Below are positions 1 through 10,398 of a stretch of 64,000 bases of DNA, piece after piece. Source of the DNA: Carettochelys insculpta (Eukaryota > Chordata > Testudines > Carettochelyidae); assembly GCF_033958435.1 (NCBI RefSeq), contig NC_134160.1:11581001-11645000 (forward strand), in the 5' to 3' direction. Within the stretch, counting starts at the first letter, position 1; every line of letters starts with the position of its first letter. The notes beneath the pieces were generated by a model. That model ran no database searches. It was given only the letters and a program-made list of their open reading frames with translations, and was not told the DNA's origin. Position numbers and translations under genes: made by a program.

Positions 1-94
1 TAGTGGAGGATGAGACCCAATGAATTTAGAATGGTTGAAGGCCATTGAGCTCCTTGCACTCTGCAAATGGGGACTAGCACAAAGAGCTAAGCCT

Positions 95-185
95 TAGCCG
101 AAAAGCAGCTGGCTTCTCTCAAGCTGTCGAGGCTCAGGCACTAAGCTCCAGAGGTCTCAGGTTTGGTTCCACCTGCCAGCACCAA
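95..185 (+). repeat. tRNA-derived SINE fragment
   Basis: The stretch has the same order as the fuller copy at 20460-20680: a CAGCTGGCTT block, a degenerate A-box-like region, CACTAAGCTCCAGAGG, then a B-box-like TTTGGTTCCACCTG. The 5' part of the family (GTTCACTGTCCC...GTGGCACCT) is absent, so it is truncated. Assignment rests on sharing with at least six other copies in the window. Confidence 0.55.
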
Positions 186-589
186 GCTTGACCTTTCACG
201 TGCCCTGAAGACACCACTTCTAGCAGCAAATTTAGCCCTGGGCCTCTCTGCTGAGTTAGCAACAGTGAGTGTGGTGGTGCCAGCGGGATGGGCCATATCT
301 TAGACTGGACTGAGGCGTCCAATTCATCTCATACAGGGTACGGGGGCGGAAGGGTGGGGCAAAATGTTAACCCTGGCAATTAAAACTGAAATTTGAATGC
401 AGAGCTGGAAGGGGGGGATAAGAAATCCATTTTGGGGCGGAAGGTTCCAATTTGAATCTCACGCTGCTTCTGCACCTGTTACCCCACAGATTTAATTGGA
501 GTTACTCCTGATTTACACTGGTGGAAGTGAGACCAGAATCAGGGCCATACAGGGTGGGAATGCTGGGTGTGTGTGTTAAGCTTAGATTT

Positions 590-905
590 CTATGCAATAT
601 TTCTACACAGCAGCCTTATTTTGAAACAAATGAGTTTATTTCAAAATAACGCTGCTACACACAAAAATGCATTTCAAAATAGTACTGACCTATTTCAAAC
701 TACAACGTCTGCACCCAGACAGCCTATTTTGAAATAGAGCTGTTGGATGCACTATGACTTATTTCGAAAAAGGCTCTATTCCTTGAGCAATGAGGTTTAC
801 CAATTTCAAAATAAGCCAACCACTATTTCGAAATTTGAAAATAGCGGTTGCGTTGTGTAGACACCAGCATAGTTATTTTGAAATAACTTTGCTGTGAAGA
901 CCCAC
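590..905. mobile_element. Old palindrome-rich MITE (TATTTCGAAATA type)
   Basis: The region is dense in short self-complementary words such as TATTTCGAAATT, TATTTTGAAATAG and AGTTATTTTGAAATAACT, with CTACACAGCAG and TGTGTAGACACC near opposite ends. This is the pattern of the two 711-bp elements at 6490 and 27540, but more diverged and shorter, so it is probably an older relative. Exact ends and target duplication are not resolved. Confidence 0.5.
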
Positions 906-1449
906 CCTAATCCTCTCCTGAAAATGATCTTTAATATACTTACATCCAGGCCTGAAAGGATCCCGAGCTTTGCTTTGTGAAGCATCTTCTGTCAGGGAGG
1001 GAAAACAGAAAGAAAGCCATTGCGCCTCGCTCATCCTAGCGAAAACTTGCGCCGTCTGCTCAGATTCTTAGCAGTAAACACAGATTCCTAACAATAAAGG
1101 CCGTCCCCAAGCTAGTACAAAAGTTCAGGCTCTCTCTCTGCATCCTATGCCTGTGCTTTTATCCCACAGTCTCCTAATGAAATGTCTAAAGCCCAAACCT
1201 CTTCCTACTTAATGTCAATTATTTTGGGGCAGGTTATTTCCAAACTTCTGAGGGAAAAACTTTTCTATAATGGGGGGAAAAAAAAGGACTCAGAGGCAGC
1301 CCAATACATCTGTTTGGCTTCTGTTCTGGCTTAGTGCAGCTGCAAAATGGGATTGTACTCAGTCTGTGCTAGGATTACTGAATGATTTCGTCTGCCCTTT
1401 AGACTTAAAAAAATAAAACCTCACATCTATGAACTTCCAGGAACCGGTG

Positions 1450-1502
1450 GCTTTAGTGGAACTTTGGTCTGACCCAGTCTGGCTGTTCTTATGTTCTTTA
1501 TA
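1450..1502 (-). repeat. Fragment of a CR1-like 3' repeat
   Basis: The reverse complement reads AAGAACATAAGAACAGCCAG then ACTGGGTCAGACC. The same start is seen at 25925 (ATAAGAATGGCC, GGGTCAGACCAAAGG) and 50625 (CATAAGACCAGCC, GGGTCAGAGC). Only about 50 bp remain here. Confidence 0.45.
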
Positions 1503-1559
1503 ACAGTCTTCAAACATATTTTTAGTTTAAAACATTCCCAATAATTAGCATTTCCTCAC

Positions 1560-1860
1560 AGGTCAGGTTTTTCTAAACCTGTCATCTTTTCAGGTTCTCT
1601 CATCTGGACCCTCTAATTTGTCCTCCACTTCCCTGGCACACAGCACCGCAAACAGGACACAGTACTCCAGCTGAGGTCACCACCAGCTCAGAGTACAGCA
1701 AGACAGGTACTTCCAGGGTCTTGCATACAATACTCCTGTTACTAGATCCTGAAGTGATCTTAGCCCTTTTCTGCACTGCACCATCTTCCTGAATCATCAT
1801 CAATTTGTGATTCACCATTAAGCCTGACAGCTGTACAAGCCTCACCCCCATCAGTTACTC
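1560..1860 (-). mobile_element. Ancient CR1-type LINE fragment
   Basis: Minus-strand translation gives a degraded LINE C-terminal reverse-transcriptase-like stretch, and the DNA shows the typical order CACAGTACTCCAGCTGAGG then CTCAGAGTACAGCAAGACAG. Coding capacity is lost. It abuts a second LINE piece that starts at 1868 with its own 3' end, so two copies are probably joined here. Confidence 0.5.
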
Positions 1861-1867
1861 CCCTTTT

Positions 1868-2438
1868 TCATCGAATCGTAGGCTAAAAGGATCTTGAGAT
1901 GCCATCAAATGCAGCCCCCAGAATGACTAAGTATTACTTGGACCATTCCTAATGGGTGTTTGTTTAAGCAACTCTTAAAAATAGCAAATGGAGATTCCAC
2001 AACCTCCGTAGGCAAGTTATTCCAGTGCTTAACCACCCTGGCAGGAAAAGTAGAAATATTTCTTGGGACTTGTTTTCAAACACTGCTTCTAATATTTCCC
2101 AGAGTAACGTTTGATTTTTTTTGCAACAGTCCTGCATTTGACAAACATTTAGCTTGTTATCATCTATGAGCCACACCCCCCTCAATCCGATCCGTTTTTG
2201 CAGTAGACCTCAATAGGCTGTCATTTCCCAGTTTATGTTTGTGTAACTTCCTAAGTGTACTATTTTGCATTTGTCCTTTTTGAATTTCATCGTATTTTCT
2301 TCAAAGTGATCTGGACAAACTGGAAAAATGGTCTGAATTTTAATCCTATATTAATTTAATCCAAAACTTTTGGAAGCCCTTGCAGCTTGGTACCATCCAC
2401 AAACTTTGCAAACGTGCTCTCTAGGCCATTATCTAAAT
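1868..2438 (-). mobile_element. Ancient CR1/L3-like LINE, 3' part
   Basis: The 3' end reads TCGAATCGTAGGCTAAAAGG on the + strand, followed by the CR1 tail order (GGAGATTCCACAACCTCC, GCAAGTTATTCCAGTGCTTA, CCACCCTGGCAGG). The body continues to ATCTAAAT, where a hAT element interrupts it. The LINE resumes at 3485 after the duplicated ATCTAAAT. It is far more diverged than the CR1 copies at 22, 44 and 45 kb. Confidence 0.65.
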
Positions 2439-3484
2439 CAGGGGTGTGAGCACGAAATTTTGTAAGGGGCCTGCTCCAAAGAGGCATGACATTTTATAAT
2501 GGTGCCCCCCACAGCCATTCTGCTCCTGTTATGCTGAGCTCTGCAGAGCTGTCTCCTAGTCTTTTCTTTCCCCAGAGTCTGCAGCTTGTGTCTCTCTCCT
2601 GGGAGGAGGAAGCGGCATTGCTCCAGGACAGCAGGTTGATCAGTGACCCTTCTGTGGGGAAGTGAGCAGCGGCTGAGTATTCAGGGGAACTTGAGCTCAG
2701 CTTCCCGCTGCACACAGCCTGTCGCACCTCTTACAAAAAGCTCTGCTTGCAGCTGCCAGCCGGAGAGCTGGGGGACAATGTGATTAGAAAAACAGGGAGG
2801 CTTTACATTCTATGCAGACTAGACAGCTCTGCTCCTAGGCCAGACCAGATCAGTACCTGCCAGCAGCTGCTCTCACCAGGCAGGGCAAGCAGGAAGAACA
2901 AGTCCCCCTTCAGCAGCGTGCTGAGATCTCCCAAGCACTGGCTCTGAGCTCAAGTTCCGCCAGGGGCTTTGCAAATGCTAATTCTATTTTATAAGTCGTG
3001 TTCAGACTTAATTCCTTGAGGCAGCCTGGGCTGGGCTTGCTTCAGAGCTTCTCAAAGTCTGATATAAAAAAAGAAGAACATATTTTGTTTAAAGTTTCAT
3101 TGCTGCTGTGAATCTCTTACAGTAAGAAGCAGGGTAAGTTACAAAACTAGCACAGTTCCTATCAGCCGCTTTCTGTTTAGTGCCAGGGTCAGAGAAATGA
3201 TCCCGCAGGTCCAATCGATGAAGATGGAGATTTATAACATTTTTGGCTGGTCTCTCTTCCTTCAATGAACTAAAATAAAAGCCAAGCATGTCAGAACAGA
3301 AAGGGGTATTCAGAAAACTAATTTATCGGCTGCCTCTCCCCCACAGCCTCTGCCGCTGTTGTGGAGGGAGCGCAGTATGGCACTGGCGGGAGACCACCGC
3401 TTGCTTCCAGGGCCATCTGTGGGAGGCACTGCTAATTGTGGGGACAAAAAGTGGGGCCCAGTGTAAGAAGTTGGCTCCTCCCTG
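2439..3484. mobile_element. Non-autonomous hAT transposon (1046 bp)
   Basis: The insertion begins CAGGGGTGTGAGC and ends GGCTCCTCCCTG, giving short imperfect terminal inverted repeats starting CAGGG. It is flanked by the exact 8-bp direct duplication ATCTAAAT at 2431-2438 and 3485-3492, the length expected for hAT transposases. It splits an older LINE whose two halves read through when the insert is ignored. No transposase frame is visible, so it was mobilised in trans. Confidence 0.85.
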
Positions 3485-3698
3485 ATCTAAATCATGATAG
3501 AGGTTGAAAAGACCCAGACCCAGCACTGATCCCTGTATGACTCCATTAGACATACCCTTTCAGTCTCACTGCAGAACGTTTCCTTCTGCCCATCAGGCAA
3601 GTAACCTTGCTAAAGAAGAAAGTTAGCTTGCTTTGGCATGATTTGTTTTTGGTAACTCACACTGGCTAATCTTTACCTCCCTGTTATCCTCTAGCTGC
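3485..3698 (-). mobile_element. Ancient CR1/L3-like LINE, continuation
   Basis: This continues the LINE interrupted at 2438: GAAAAGACCCAGACCCAGCA then CTGATCCCTGTATGACTCC, a LINE reverse-transcriptase region read on the minus strand. It stops at 3698, where an LTR-like insert begins with TGTGACAAAGC. Confidence 0.6.
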
Positions 3699-4575
3699 TG
3701 TGACAAAGCTCCTCCTCCATCATGGTGGGTCCCACACTTTTGGGGTGGGTTCCTTGCCTCACAGGCTCCCAGCAGCCCTCAGTTAAGACACCAGCTTGCT
3801 GTTTGGTGAGCTACTTTCATCATTGGCTAGCACAGGGAAAAGAGTGGCAGCCAAATTCCACAGTCTCTGCCTGTGTTCCCGCTAATTTTTTCCATCTATG
3901 TGCAGAATAAGTTTTATTTTGTGCACCAAGGCATGTGCACCACCAAAAGAAACACATGGCGCCTCCTGTGGGCATTCTGCAAATCAGCTGACTCTCTCCT
4001 GGGTGGCCAGCCAAGCACTCCGCTTACAGGCGACACTGATCTCTGCTGCCTTTCCCAGTGTTTCAGGAAGGGGAAATCCCGTCCATCATTGTCAGTCCTT
4101 CTCCTGTGATGCGCAGACAATGGCCCCTGGATCCTGCAGTAGCAGGTGCCTGCAATGTGTCAAATATCAGCTGCTTGACCGCTAGGATTCCCTGGGCCAC
4201 TTTGCCACAATGTTCCCAGCACCCTCCTTACCCCAGGCTCTTCCCTCTGGCACCTGCTTGCACTTGCTCCTCTCAGATTCTCCCCAACTCCTCTTCCCAT
4301 CAACTCCTCACACTCACTGAGCCAATAGAAGAGGAACTGTTTTAGAACTGGTCTCAGCTGGTTCTTCATTGTCTCAAGGTGTCTGGATTAGCCTGGCTCT
4401 CTTGACTGTGGAAACCTCTTAATTGGCTCCAGGTGTTTTAATTGGCCTGATTGCCCTGAATGATTCTATCAAATCCCTGCTGGTTCTGGATTAGCCTTTG
4501 CTCATTTACTGTGGGAACAGGGACATATTGAATCGAGGGCTAATATATTTCCCTTCTCTCACTCGTCTGCAGCCC
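3699..4575 (+). mobile_element. LTR-type insert, probably a degraded LTR
   Basis: It starts TGTGACAAAGCTCCTCCTCC and later has CAATAGAAGAGG and TTTTAATTGGCCTGATTGCC, a composition I recognise as a turtle LTR. It interrupts the old LINE, which resumes near TTTAATCATTTGTTGCAGG at 4576. No clean 5-bp duplication or CA end was found, so the right boundary is approximate. A smaller repeat is nested at 3871-4010. Confidence 0.5.
3871..4010 (+). repeat. Small repeat family with GCAGAATAA and GTGCACCACCA
   Basis: CCATCTATGTGCAGAATAAG, then GTGCACCACCAAAAGAAACA and CAAATCAGCTGACTCTCTCC. The same order recurs at 48600-48760, 49430-49620 and 49640-49800. It has no coding capacity and its class is unknown. 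Confidence 0.6.
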
Positions 4576-4885
4576 TCTGGTTTAATCATTTGTTGCAGGA
4601 TCTTTCCAGGCATTGAGTATAGGCTGACTGGTCTAATTCCCCAGCTCGTCTTTGTTCTCCCTTTCAAAGGTAGATATATTTGTCCCTGTCCCTTGGGCCT
4701 TTACAGGGTGCTCAGTGATAACTGCCAATGGTTCCATGAACACTTCAACTAGTCCCTTCAGTAACCTAGGATGAATTTCATGAGACCCTGCTGACTTAAA
4801 TTCATCCAGCTTACCTAAAATATTCTTTAACCTAGTCCTTCCCTATTTTTGGCTTGTTTTTCTTTCCTCTTGTTCTTAATATCAA
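4576..4885 (-). mobile_element. Ancient CR1/L3-like LINE, continuation
   Basis: TTTCCAGGCATTGAGTATAG, CTGACTGGTCTAATTCCCCA and CAGTAACCTAGGATGAATTT follow the order of the CR1 region seen in younger form at 46980-47180 (CAGGGACTGATGTAAGACC, GACCGGCCTATAGTTCCC). This identifies the piece as the same LINE clade on the minus strand, near the centre of the RT domain. Confidence 0.6.
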
Positions 4886-5208
4886 AGGTTGAAACTCCCA
4901 AATCTGGCATTGTCTTCCGGCAACATCCATCATCCAGCTGGATCACAGATCTTGCAGAACCAGAGAATCTTGGGCTGGGAGGAGAAGGGACCAGACAGAC
5001 CAGTGGCAGGAACCCAGGGCAAGACAACCACAGATGGTCTGGTGACCAGGAGGTGGGGGGACAGCAGCAGTGACAGTGGGGAAGGGAGCCCAGGAGTAGG
5101 GTCTGTAATCCAGCACATGGGCATAATTGACTGACCCTGGTCCAGCAAAATCCCTGGTCTGGAACTGCTCAGGTCCCAAGGGGGGCCAACCAGGGACATT
5201 AAACTTGT
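4886..5208. repeat. Unclassified insert in the old LINE
   Basis: This block, roughly from GGTTGAAACTCCCAAATCTG to CCAACCAGGGACATTAAAC, is GC-richer than its flanks and breaks the LINE. Phrases such as CCTGGTCCAGCAAAATCCC suggest a repeat. I found no terminal inverted repeats and no second copy in this window. Confidence 0.3.
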
Positions 5209-5500
5209 GTCATCTTTGTAGAGCCACCTTATGCAAAATAGGTCTTAGTTCTGCTTCCCCATTAGAAGACCTACACTTTCCTTCATCTTTCTCTTGTTCC
5301 CAAATTAAAGAATTTCCTCTCATTGACTTTGCCATCCCTTCCTACAGGTAACGTATTTTGTGCCTTCGCCTTCCTGCTTCTGTCCCCACATGCTTGTGCT
5401 GTTTGTTCTCCTCCTGAACAATTCAGCAGTGGTTCCACTTTTTGTAGGACTCCTATTTGATTTTCAGGCCAGTAAAGACCTCCTGGTCAGAGGAATAGTA
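5209..5500 (-). mobile_element. Ancient LINE, 5'-most recognisable piece
   Basis: Weak continuation of the same minus-strand LINE beyond the insert (AGAGCCACCTTATGCAAAAT through GAATTTCCTCTCATTGAC). Similarity fades after about 5500. Confidence 0.35.
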
Positions 5501-6489
5501 AGCGTCCATTATCACTCCATTTCCTTTCTCTCCAGAGAGCCTTGCTGTTGAGCTGTTAATATTCTCTGCTTGAGAAACTACCCGCTTTCTTGAAGTCCTT
5601 GTTTCCTGAGATTTCTTTTTTAAATCCATGGCTGGTCCCTGCAACATCAATCAGTGGAATCTCTGGAGAAGCAACAGAGAAAGGATACAGCCTGCAGACT
5701 GAGGCTACTCTCGTCTCAGCTTTACCCATATGTAACTCACCTTAGCTTCTGTGGAGATGCTCATGATTCAAATCAGTATAAAGGTTCTTGAAGACACTGC
5801 TGACTTCCGATGGAGCTTCACTGAAACCAGCCCCAGCTGAGTCGATCCTTTGGAGATCTGCCACATCCTTCTCATGAGGAGTTGTCATCTACCCAGTGCA
5901 GAAGAGACAAGTGGCTCATAGGACATGACAAAGCCGCCACAGTTCTGCAGAAGGCCAGGCACCTGGGAGCCTCCCTCCTCCTTCCACCACGTGATTTGTC
6001 TAGTGGAACTGCAAGCTTGTCACAAACGCAGGTGTCAAACTGCAGAAAGAGATGCTTGGGGAAAGTCAGCAGCCAGCCCAGGAAAGCGCCAGCTGAGAAG
6101 TTTCCCGGCAAATAAATAGCATGGTTGGCTTTTGAAAAGCAGGGTGATTTTATGGGCATTAATAAACACTGGCTGTTAGGTGCTATCATCAAGGCTCTGG
6201 AGATCACTCAGGGCTGGATTGGTGACAATCAAGATTTAGAAGAGCAGGAACTGGTTTGCTCAGTCAAGTTTGTGAAATTCTTTTGCTGACTTGTTTTCAT
6301 GTGACTTTTATGCTTATTGCAGAGACCTCCCTGGCTGAGTTGTAGGCAGGCTTTGAACCCAGAAGCCTTGGATATAAAAGCACCGCTACTGCCTGAGTTA
6401 AAAAAATCTAAGCATAAAATCCTGGCTCCGTTGAAGCCAAAACTCCTGTTAGTGCCAAGGAGGGTCAGAATTTCCTCCTAATCCTGCTA
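5501..6489. other. No recognisable feature
   Basis: About 1 kb without a gene, conserved exon or repeat that I recognise. The open frames on both strands are short and overlapping, with no splice-flanked domain. Confidence 0.4.
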
Positions 6490-7200
6490 GGCTGCGTCTA
6501 CACGTGCACGCTACTTCGAAGTAGCGGCACCAACTTCGAAATAGCGCCCGTCACGTCTACACGCGTCGGGCGCTATTTCGAAGTTAACTTCGACGTTAGG
6601 CGGCGAGACGTCGAAGTCGCTAACCTCATGAGGAGAGAGGAATAGCGCCCTACTTCGACGTTCAACGTCGAAGTAGGGACAGTGTAGACGATCCGCGTCC
6701 CGCAACGTCGAAATTGCTGGGTCCTTCATGGCGGCCATCAGCTGGGGGGTTGAGAGATGCTCTCTCTCCAGCCCCTGCGGGGCTCTATGGTCACCGTGGG
6801 CAGCAGCCCTTAGCCCAGGGCTTCTGGCTGCTTCTGCGGCAGCTGGGGATCCATGCTGCAGGCACAGGGTCTGCAACCAGTTGTCAGCTCTGTGTATCTT
6901 GTGTTGTTTAGTGCAACTGTGTCTGGGAGGGGCCCTTTAAGGGAGCGGCTTGCTGTTGAGTCCGCCCTGTGACCCTGTCTGCAGCTGTGCCTGGCACCCT
7001 TATTTCGATGTGTGCTACTTTGGCGTGTAGACGTACCCTCGCAGCGCCTATTTCGATGTGGTGCCGCGCAACGTCGAAGTTGAACATCGACGTTGCCAGC
7101 CCTGGAGGACGTGTAGATGTTATTCATCGAAATAGCCTATTTCGATGTTGCTACATCGAAATAAGCTATTTCGATGTTGGCTTCACGTGTAGACGTAGCC
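6490..7200 (+). mobile_element. Palindrome-rich MITE, copy 1 (711 bp)
   Basis: Terminal inverted repeats read GGCTGCGTCTACACGTG on the left and CACGTGTAGACGTAGCC on the right. The flanking 3-bp duplication is CTA (6487-6489 and 7201-7203), a size and sequence compatible with PIF/Harbinger-type transposition. Both ends hold chains of short palindromes (CTACTTCGAAGTAG, GCTATTTCGAAG, TCGATGT). The GC-rich centre (about 6715-7000) is non-repetitive. There is no transposase. A copy of almost identical length lies inverted at 27540-28249. Confidence 0.8.
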
Positions 7201-7429
7201 CTAGAGTGGCAGTACCAGCAGACTCCATAGTTATTGAGTTAACCAACAAACAGTGGCTTAACGTCTCAGTCTTTTTCCCCATCCCCTGCCCGCTTACCAA
7301 CTCATATGTAACCTTGTCTGTATGGTTGGGAACCCATATGCTAGGGTGACACCTAACTGCAGAACAGAGCAGCAAAGAGACACCCACATCTGCTTGCCAC
7401 GTGTACTTCTTCCAGCTAGTAGACCACAC

Positions 7430-7955
7430 CAGTGTTTCTCAACTTTTTTTTTCATAAAGTAGACCTTCTAGGAAAAATTATAGGTACCCCCAGACTTCTC
7501 TTGCATACTCCTAAGGTAGGCATAATACCAGTTGAGAAATGGTCCTAAAGTAATCTAAGATCTTGAAGCAAGTGCCATCAGCTTTTCCAGATTGCCTTAC
7601 CCTTTGCAGGAGTCTGATTCATTTTGCATTCCATGCCTCACTTAGCGAATTACTTACAAAAACATGCCAAAGTATCACAGAAGAGCACTGCTGAAAAGTT
7701 GGTGACTGTCTACCATCTTACCATCAAATCAATGAATTGAAACAGAAGTATTGTACGTTCGTGCCAGCGTAAGGCACAGGAAGCCGTAGGCACAAGCCAT
7801 TGCCTGATTGGACTTCTAAGTTGTACTGACATGACTAGCATTTTGTCTATGCAGCCTGTTATAAAACTAGGCAAATATCTAGATGAGTTGATATACCCCC
7901 TGGAAAACCTCAGTGAACCCCCAAGCGTACATGCATCTCTGGTGGAGAAACACTG
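7430..7955. mobile_element. Non-autonomous hAT transposon (526 bp)
   Basis: Perfect 11-bp terminal inverted repeats, CAGTGTTTCTC and GAGAAACACTG, are flanked by 8-bp duplications GACCACAC (7422-7429) and GACTACAC (7956-7963) with one mismatch. Internal words AAAACTAGGCAAATATCTAG and ACCCCCTGGAAAACCTC also occur, diverged, in the hAT at 41355-42193, so both belong to one family. No transposase frame remains. Confidence 0.85.
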
Positions 7956-7963
7956 GACTACAC

Positions 7964-8379
7964 TACAAACAGGCAGCAAAACAGCCAGGATGGAATCCTG
8001 CAAACTATTATGTGCATGCTGGCCTGGTGCATCCCCTGGCTAGATACACAGACACACCCGCAGCCCTGTATAGACCGATAACAACGCTCCCCTCCCCCAC
8101 ATGCACCCACTCCCAGCCAGAGATAAGCCAATAGACGTGTGAAGGTATAGTAGGCCACAGCCTACTGATAAGAGTCTATACACCCTTTACACACAAGTTA
8201 TTGCTTAGAATGGTTTCTCCATGGGGTTACTCTAGCTGAATGGTCAGCTTTCAGCCAAAAGATAGCTTTGTCCGAAGCTCTGTGATGGTACTGCAAAGAC
8301 TCCAGTGTCTGCAGGAGTCTACTGGATGGTCTGAGAATGACCAAACAAGAACCAGCCGAAGAAAATCCTCCTTGAGGGA
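7964..8379. other. No recognisable feature
   Basis: Unassigned spacer between two hAT relatives. Nothing beyond short chance ORFs. Confidence 0.4.
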
Positions 8380-8725
8380 GAGAGCACAAGGTGGGCAGCT
8401 GGCTGGCCCCAGCAGCATGGACCTCAGTCAGCTCGGGTGGGTGACTCTGGCAGTGCAGAGCTCAGGTGGGTGGCTAGCACGGGCAGCTCTGGAGGCTGGC
8501 ACAGGGCTCAGGCAGCTGGGGCTGCACCCACCTGCAAGAGGCCAAGAAAAACTATTTATGCCAATTTTAAATAAAATTTTTATGTCAAATTTTTGTGTTT
8601 AGTTTAAATTACGAATTGATTTTTCTTGTTAAAAGTGGGGGTCGGATGATGGTAAAGAAGTGTGGGGGGGTGTCTCAAAAATCAAAAGGGGGCTGTGAAG
8701 TTGCAAATTTTGGGAACCACTGCCT
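8380..8725 (+). mobile_element. hAT fragment with GC-rich internal repeats
   Basis: The right end TTTTGGGAACCACTG matches the hAT end consensus. The body matches the element at 60898-61795: GGCTCAGGCAGCTGGGGCTG, AAATTTTTGTGTTTAGTTTA, GGATGATGGTAAAGAAGTG. The left end is not identified, so this copy is probably 5'-truncated. Confidence 0.65.
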
Positions 8726-8754
8726 GAGGGTAATAACCCAGACTCAGACTCTCA

Positions 8755-8990
8755 AAATAGAAGGCACAATCACGATTGTCTAGTCTGAGCTCCTGACCAT
8801 CCCAGGCCACAGAACTCCCCCCACCAACTCCTGCAATAGGTGCCCAGGCTCTGAAGTGCTTTATTAAATGAAGTGCTTGATTTAAATGGTTCAGGTGAGA
8901 GAGATTTCACTCTTTTCACTAGTCGAAGCCTGCAAGTGACCCAAGCTGTAGAGAAAGGCAAAATCCCTCAGGGTCAGGCAATCTGACACA
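8755..8990 (+). repeat. LINE-like 3' repeat, class uncertain
   Basis: GATTGTCTAGTCTGAGCTCC then AGGCCACAGAACTCCCCCC and AGCCTGCAAGTGACCCAAGC. The first part of this order is shared with 42195-42350 (GATCTAGTCTGCTCTGC then GAGAATCCACCGTTTACAC). I recognise it as a common reptile interspersed sequence but cannot name its class with confidence. Confidence 0.4.
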
Positions 8991-9048
8991 GGGGCAAATT
9001 CCTTTTTGACACCTCCACCCTCCCACCCCCAGCGGGGATCATTTAGCC

Positions 9049-10022
9049 TAGGGGCCAGCAACCTCTCTGAGGTGGAGTGCTGAAATTTGACCATCTGTGT
9101 AAGGGGTGAGTGCCAATGACACTTTTTAAAGCCCCTAATAGTTGTACTTACCACTGCTTCATTCATAAACACATTCACATGCAGAGCTTCACCGTTGGGA
9201 TGCTGGGGAATCTTACTCGTTCAAGGAATGACAAACAAGGCGAGATGTTGCTGTGCTGCAGAAGTCTCTGGATGGACTCAGGTTGCCCACTCCCATAAGG
9301 CCACAGCAATGTTGGCTTGAGCCAGGTCCTTTCCTCCTTCCTAGCGGTGAGGGAGACTAGTCACCTGGAGAACTGCTGCCGGGTAGGACCAGCAGATGCC
9401 CCTACACCCTTTCCTCTCCTCCCCAGAGGAGCAAGGCTGTCACCTTGGGCTGGGCTGGGCTTCCTCCTCCCCAGCATCCTGCACGCAGCGTGTGCCTGCA
9501 GTCCCTGCTGTAGTGCAGAGATGGGGGCAGAGCCCAGCTGTTGGGGCAGGTGTTCCCCAGTCCTCACACACCTCCCACTTGAGTCATGTGCACTTTGCAC
9601 CCTGCTCCTACGGCTACCTGGGCCGGGCTAGGAGAGGCTTATCTTTCTGCCCACTTCCCCATCCCAGGTACCGCCACCTCCCCAGAGCTGTCGGCCACAG
9701 CAGGACAAGGCAAGAGTTAAGGAACTGCTGCACCCAGAGCCCTCGCTCCTGGTGGGACTGGCCGTGACTCCTCCTCTGAGGGCAGCGGGCCACAGGGCTG
9801 AGGCAGCAGCTGGAAGGGGTCTGCCAAGCCCGCCCCATGGCCAGTAACCAGCTGCAGACCCTCAGCTGCCAAGCCAGGCCCCTCATTCACCAATGCCCCA
9901 CTCCCTTGAGCCCAGTGGGCTCACCTCCCACTCAGTCAGGGGCCCAGCCAGCCCCAAGCACTGTGCCAAAAATGGTCCATGTGCCAGTCTTGGTGCATGT
10001 GCCGGGGGGCTTCTGACCCCTG
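9049..10022. mobile_element. Non-autonomous hAT transposon (974 bp)
   Basis: It begins TAGGGGCCAGCAACCTC and ends GGCTTCTGACCCCTG. Candidate 8-bp duplications ATTTAGCC (9041-9048) and AGTTAGAC (10023-10030) agree at six positions. The ends match the shorter element at 53880-54189 (shared TGACACTTTTT, CTTCATTCATAAA, GAGCTTCACCGT). The long GC-rich interior at about 9290-9960 is absent from that copy and has no gene. Confidence 0.75.
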
Positions 10023-10398
10023 AGTTAGACTCTGAGCACATGGGCAAGACCCACCAGCCAGACACCTGGGCAAGAATTCTCATTGCTATCTCAGAGCCCT
10101 CCTCACCTACTGGGGCATCACGGGTGGCTGGAGATATTTGCTGCTAGCAGTCGCAGCTCAGTGCCCTGCCATTGCAGGGATCTCATCATAGCATCCCCTC
10201 CACAGATGTACGAAGCTAAGCCTGGGAACCAGTTAGGTCTTTATCCCACCTTGCTCCCCTGCAAATACTCCTCCAAACGTCACTCCTCTGCTTGTTAGAC
10301 ACTTTCATCAAATTTCAAGCCTAAACTAGTTGATGGCCAGTTTATAGCCATTTGTTGTTGTGTTGGCACTTAACTAAAATAGTTCCTCCCTGTCCCTG

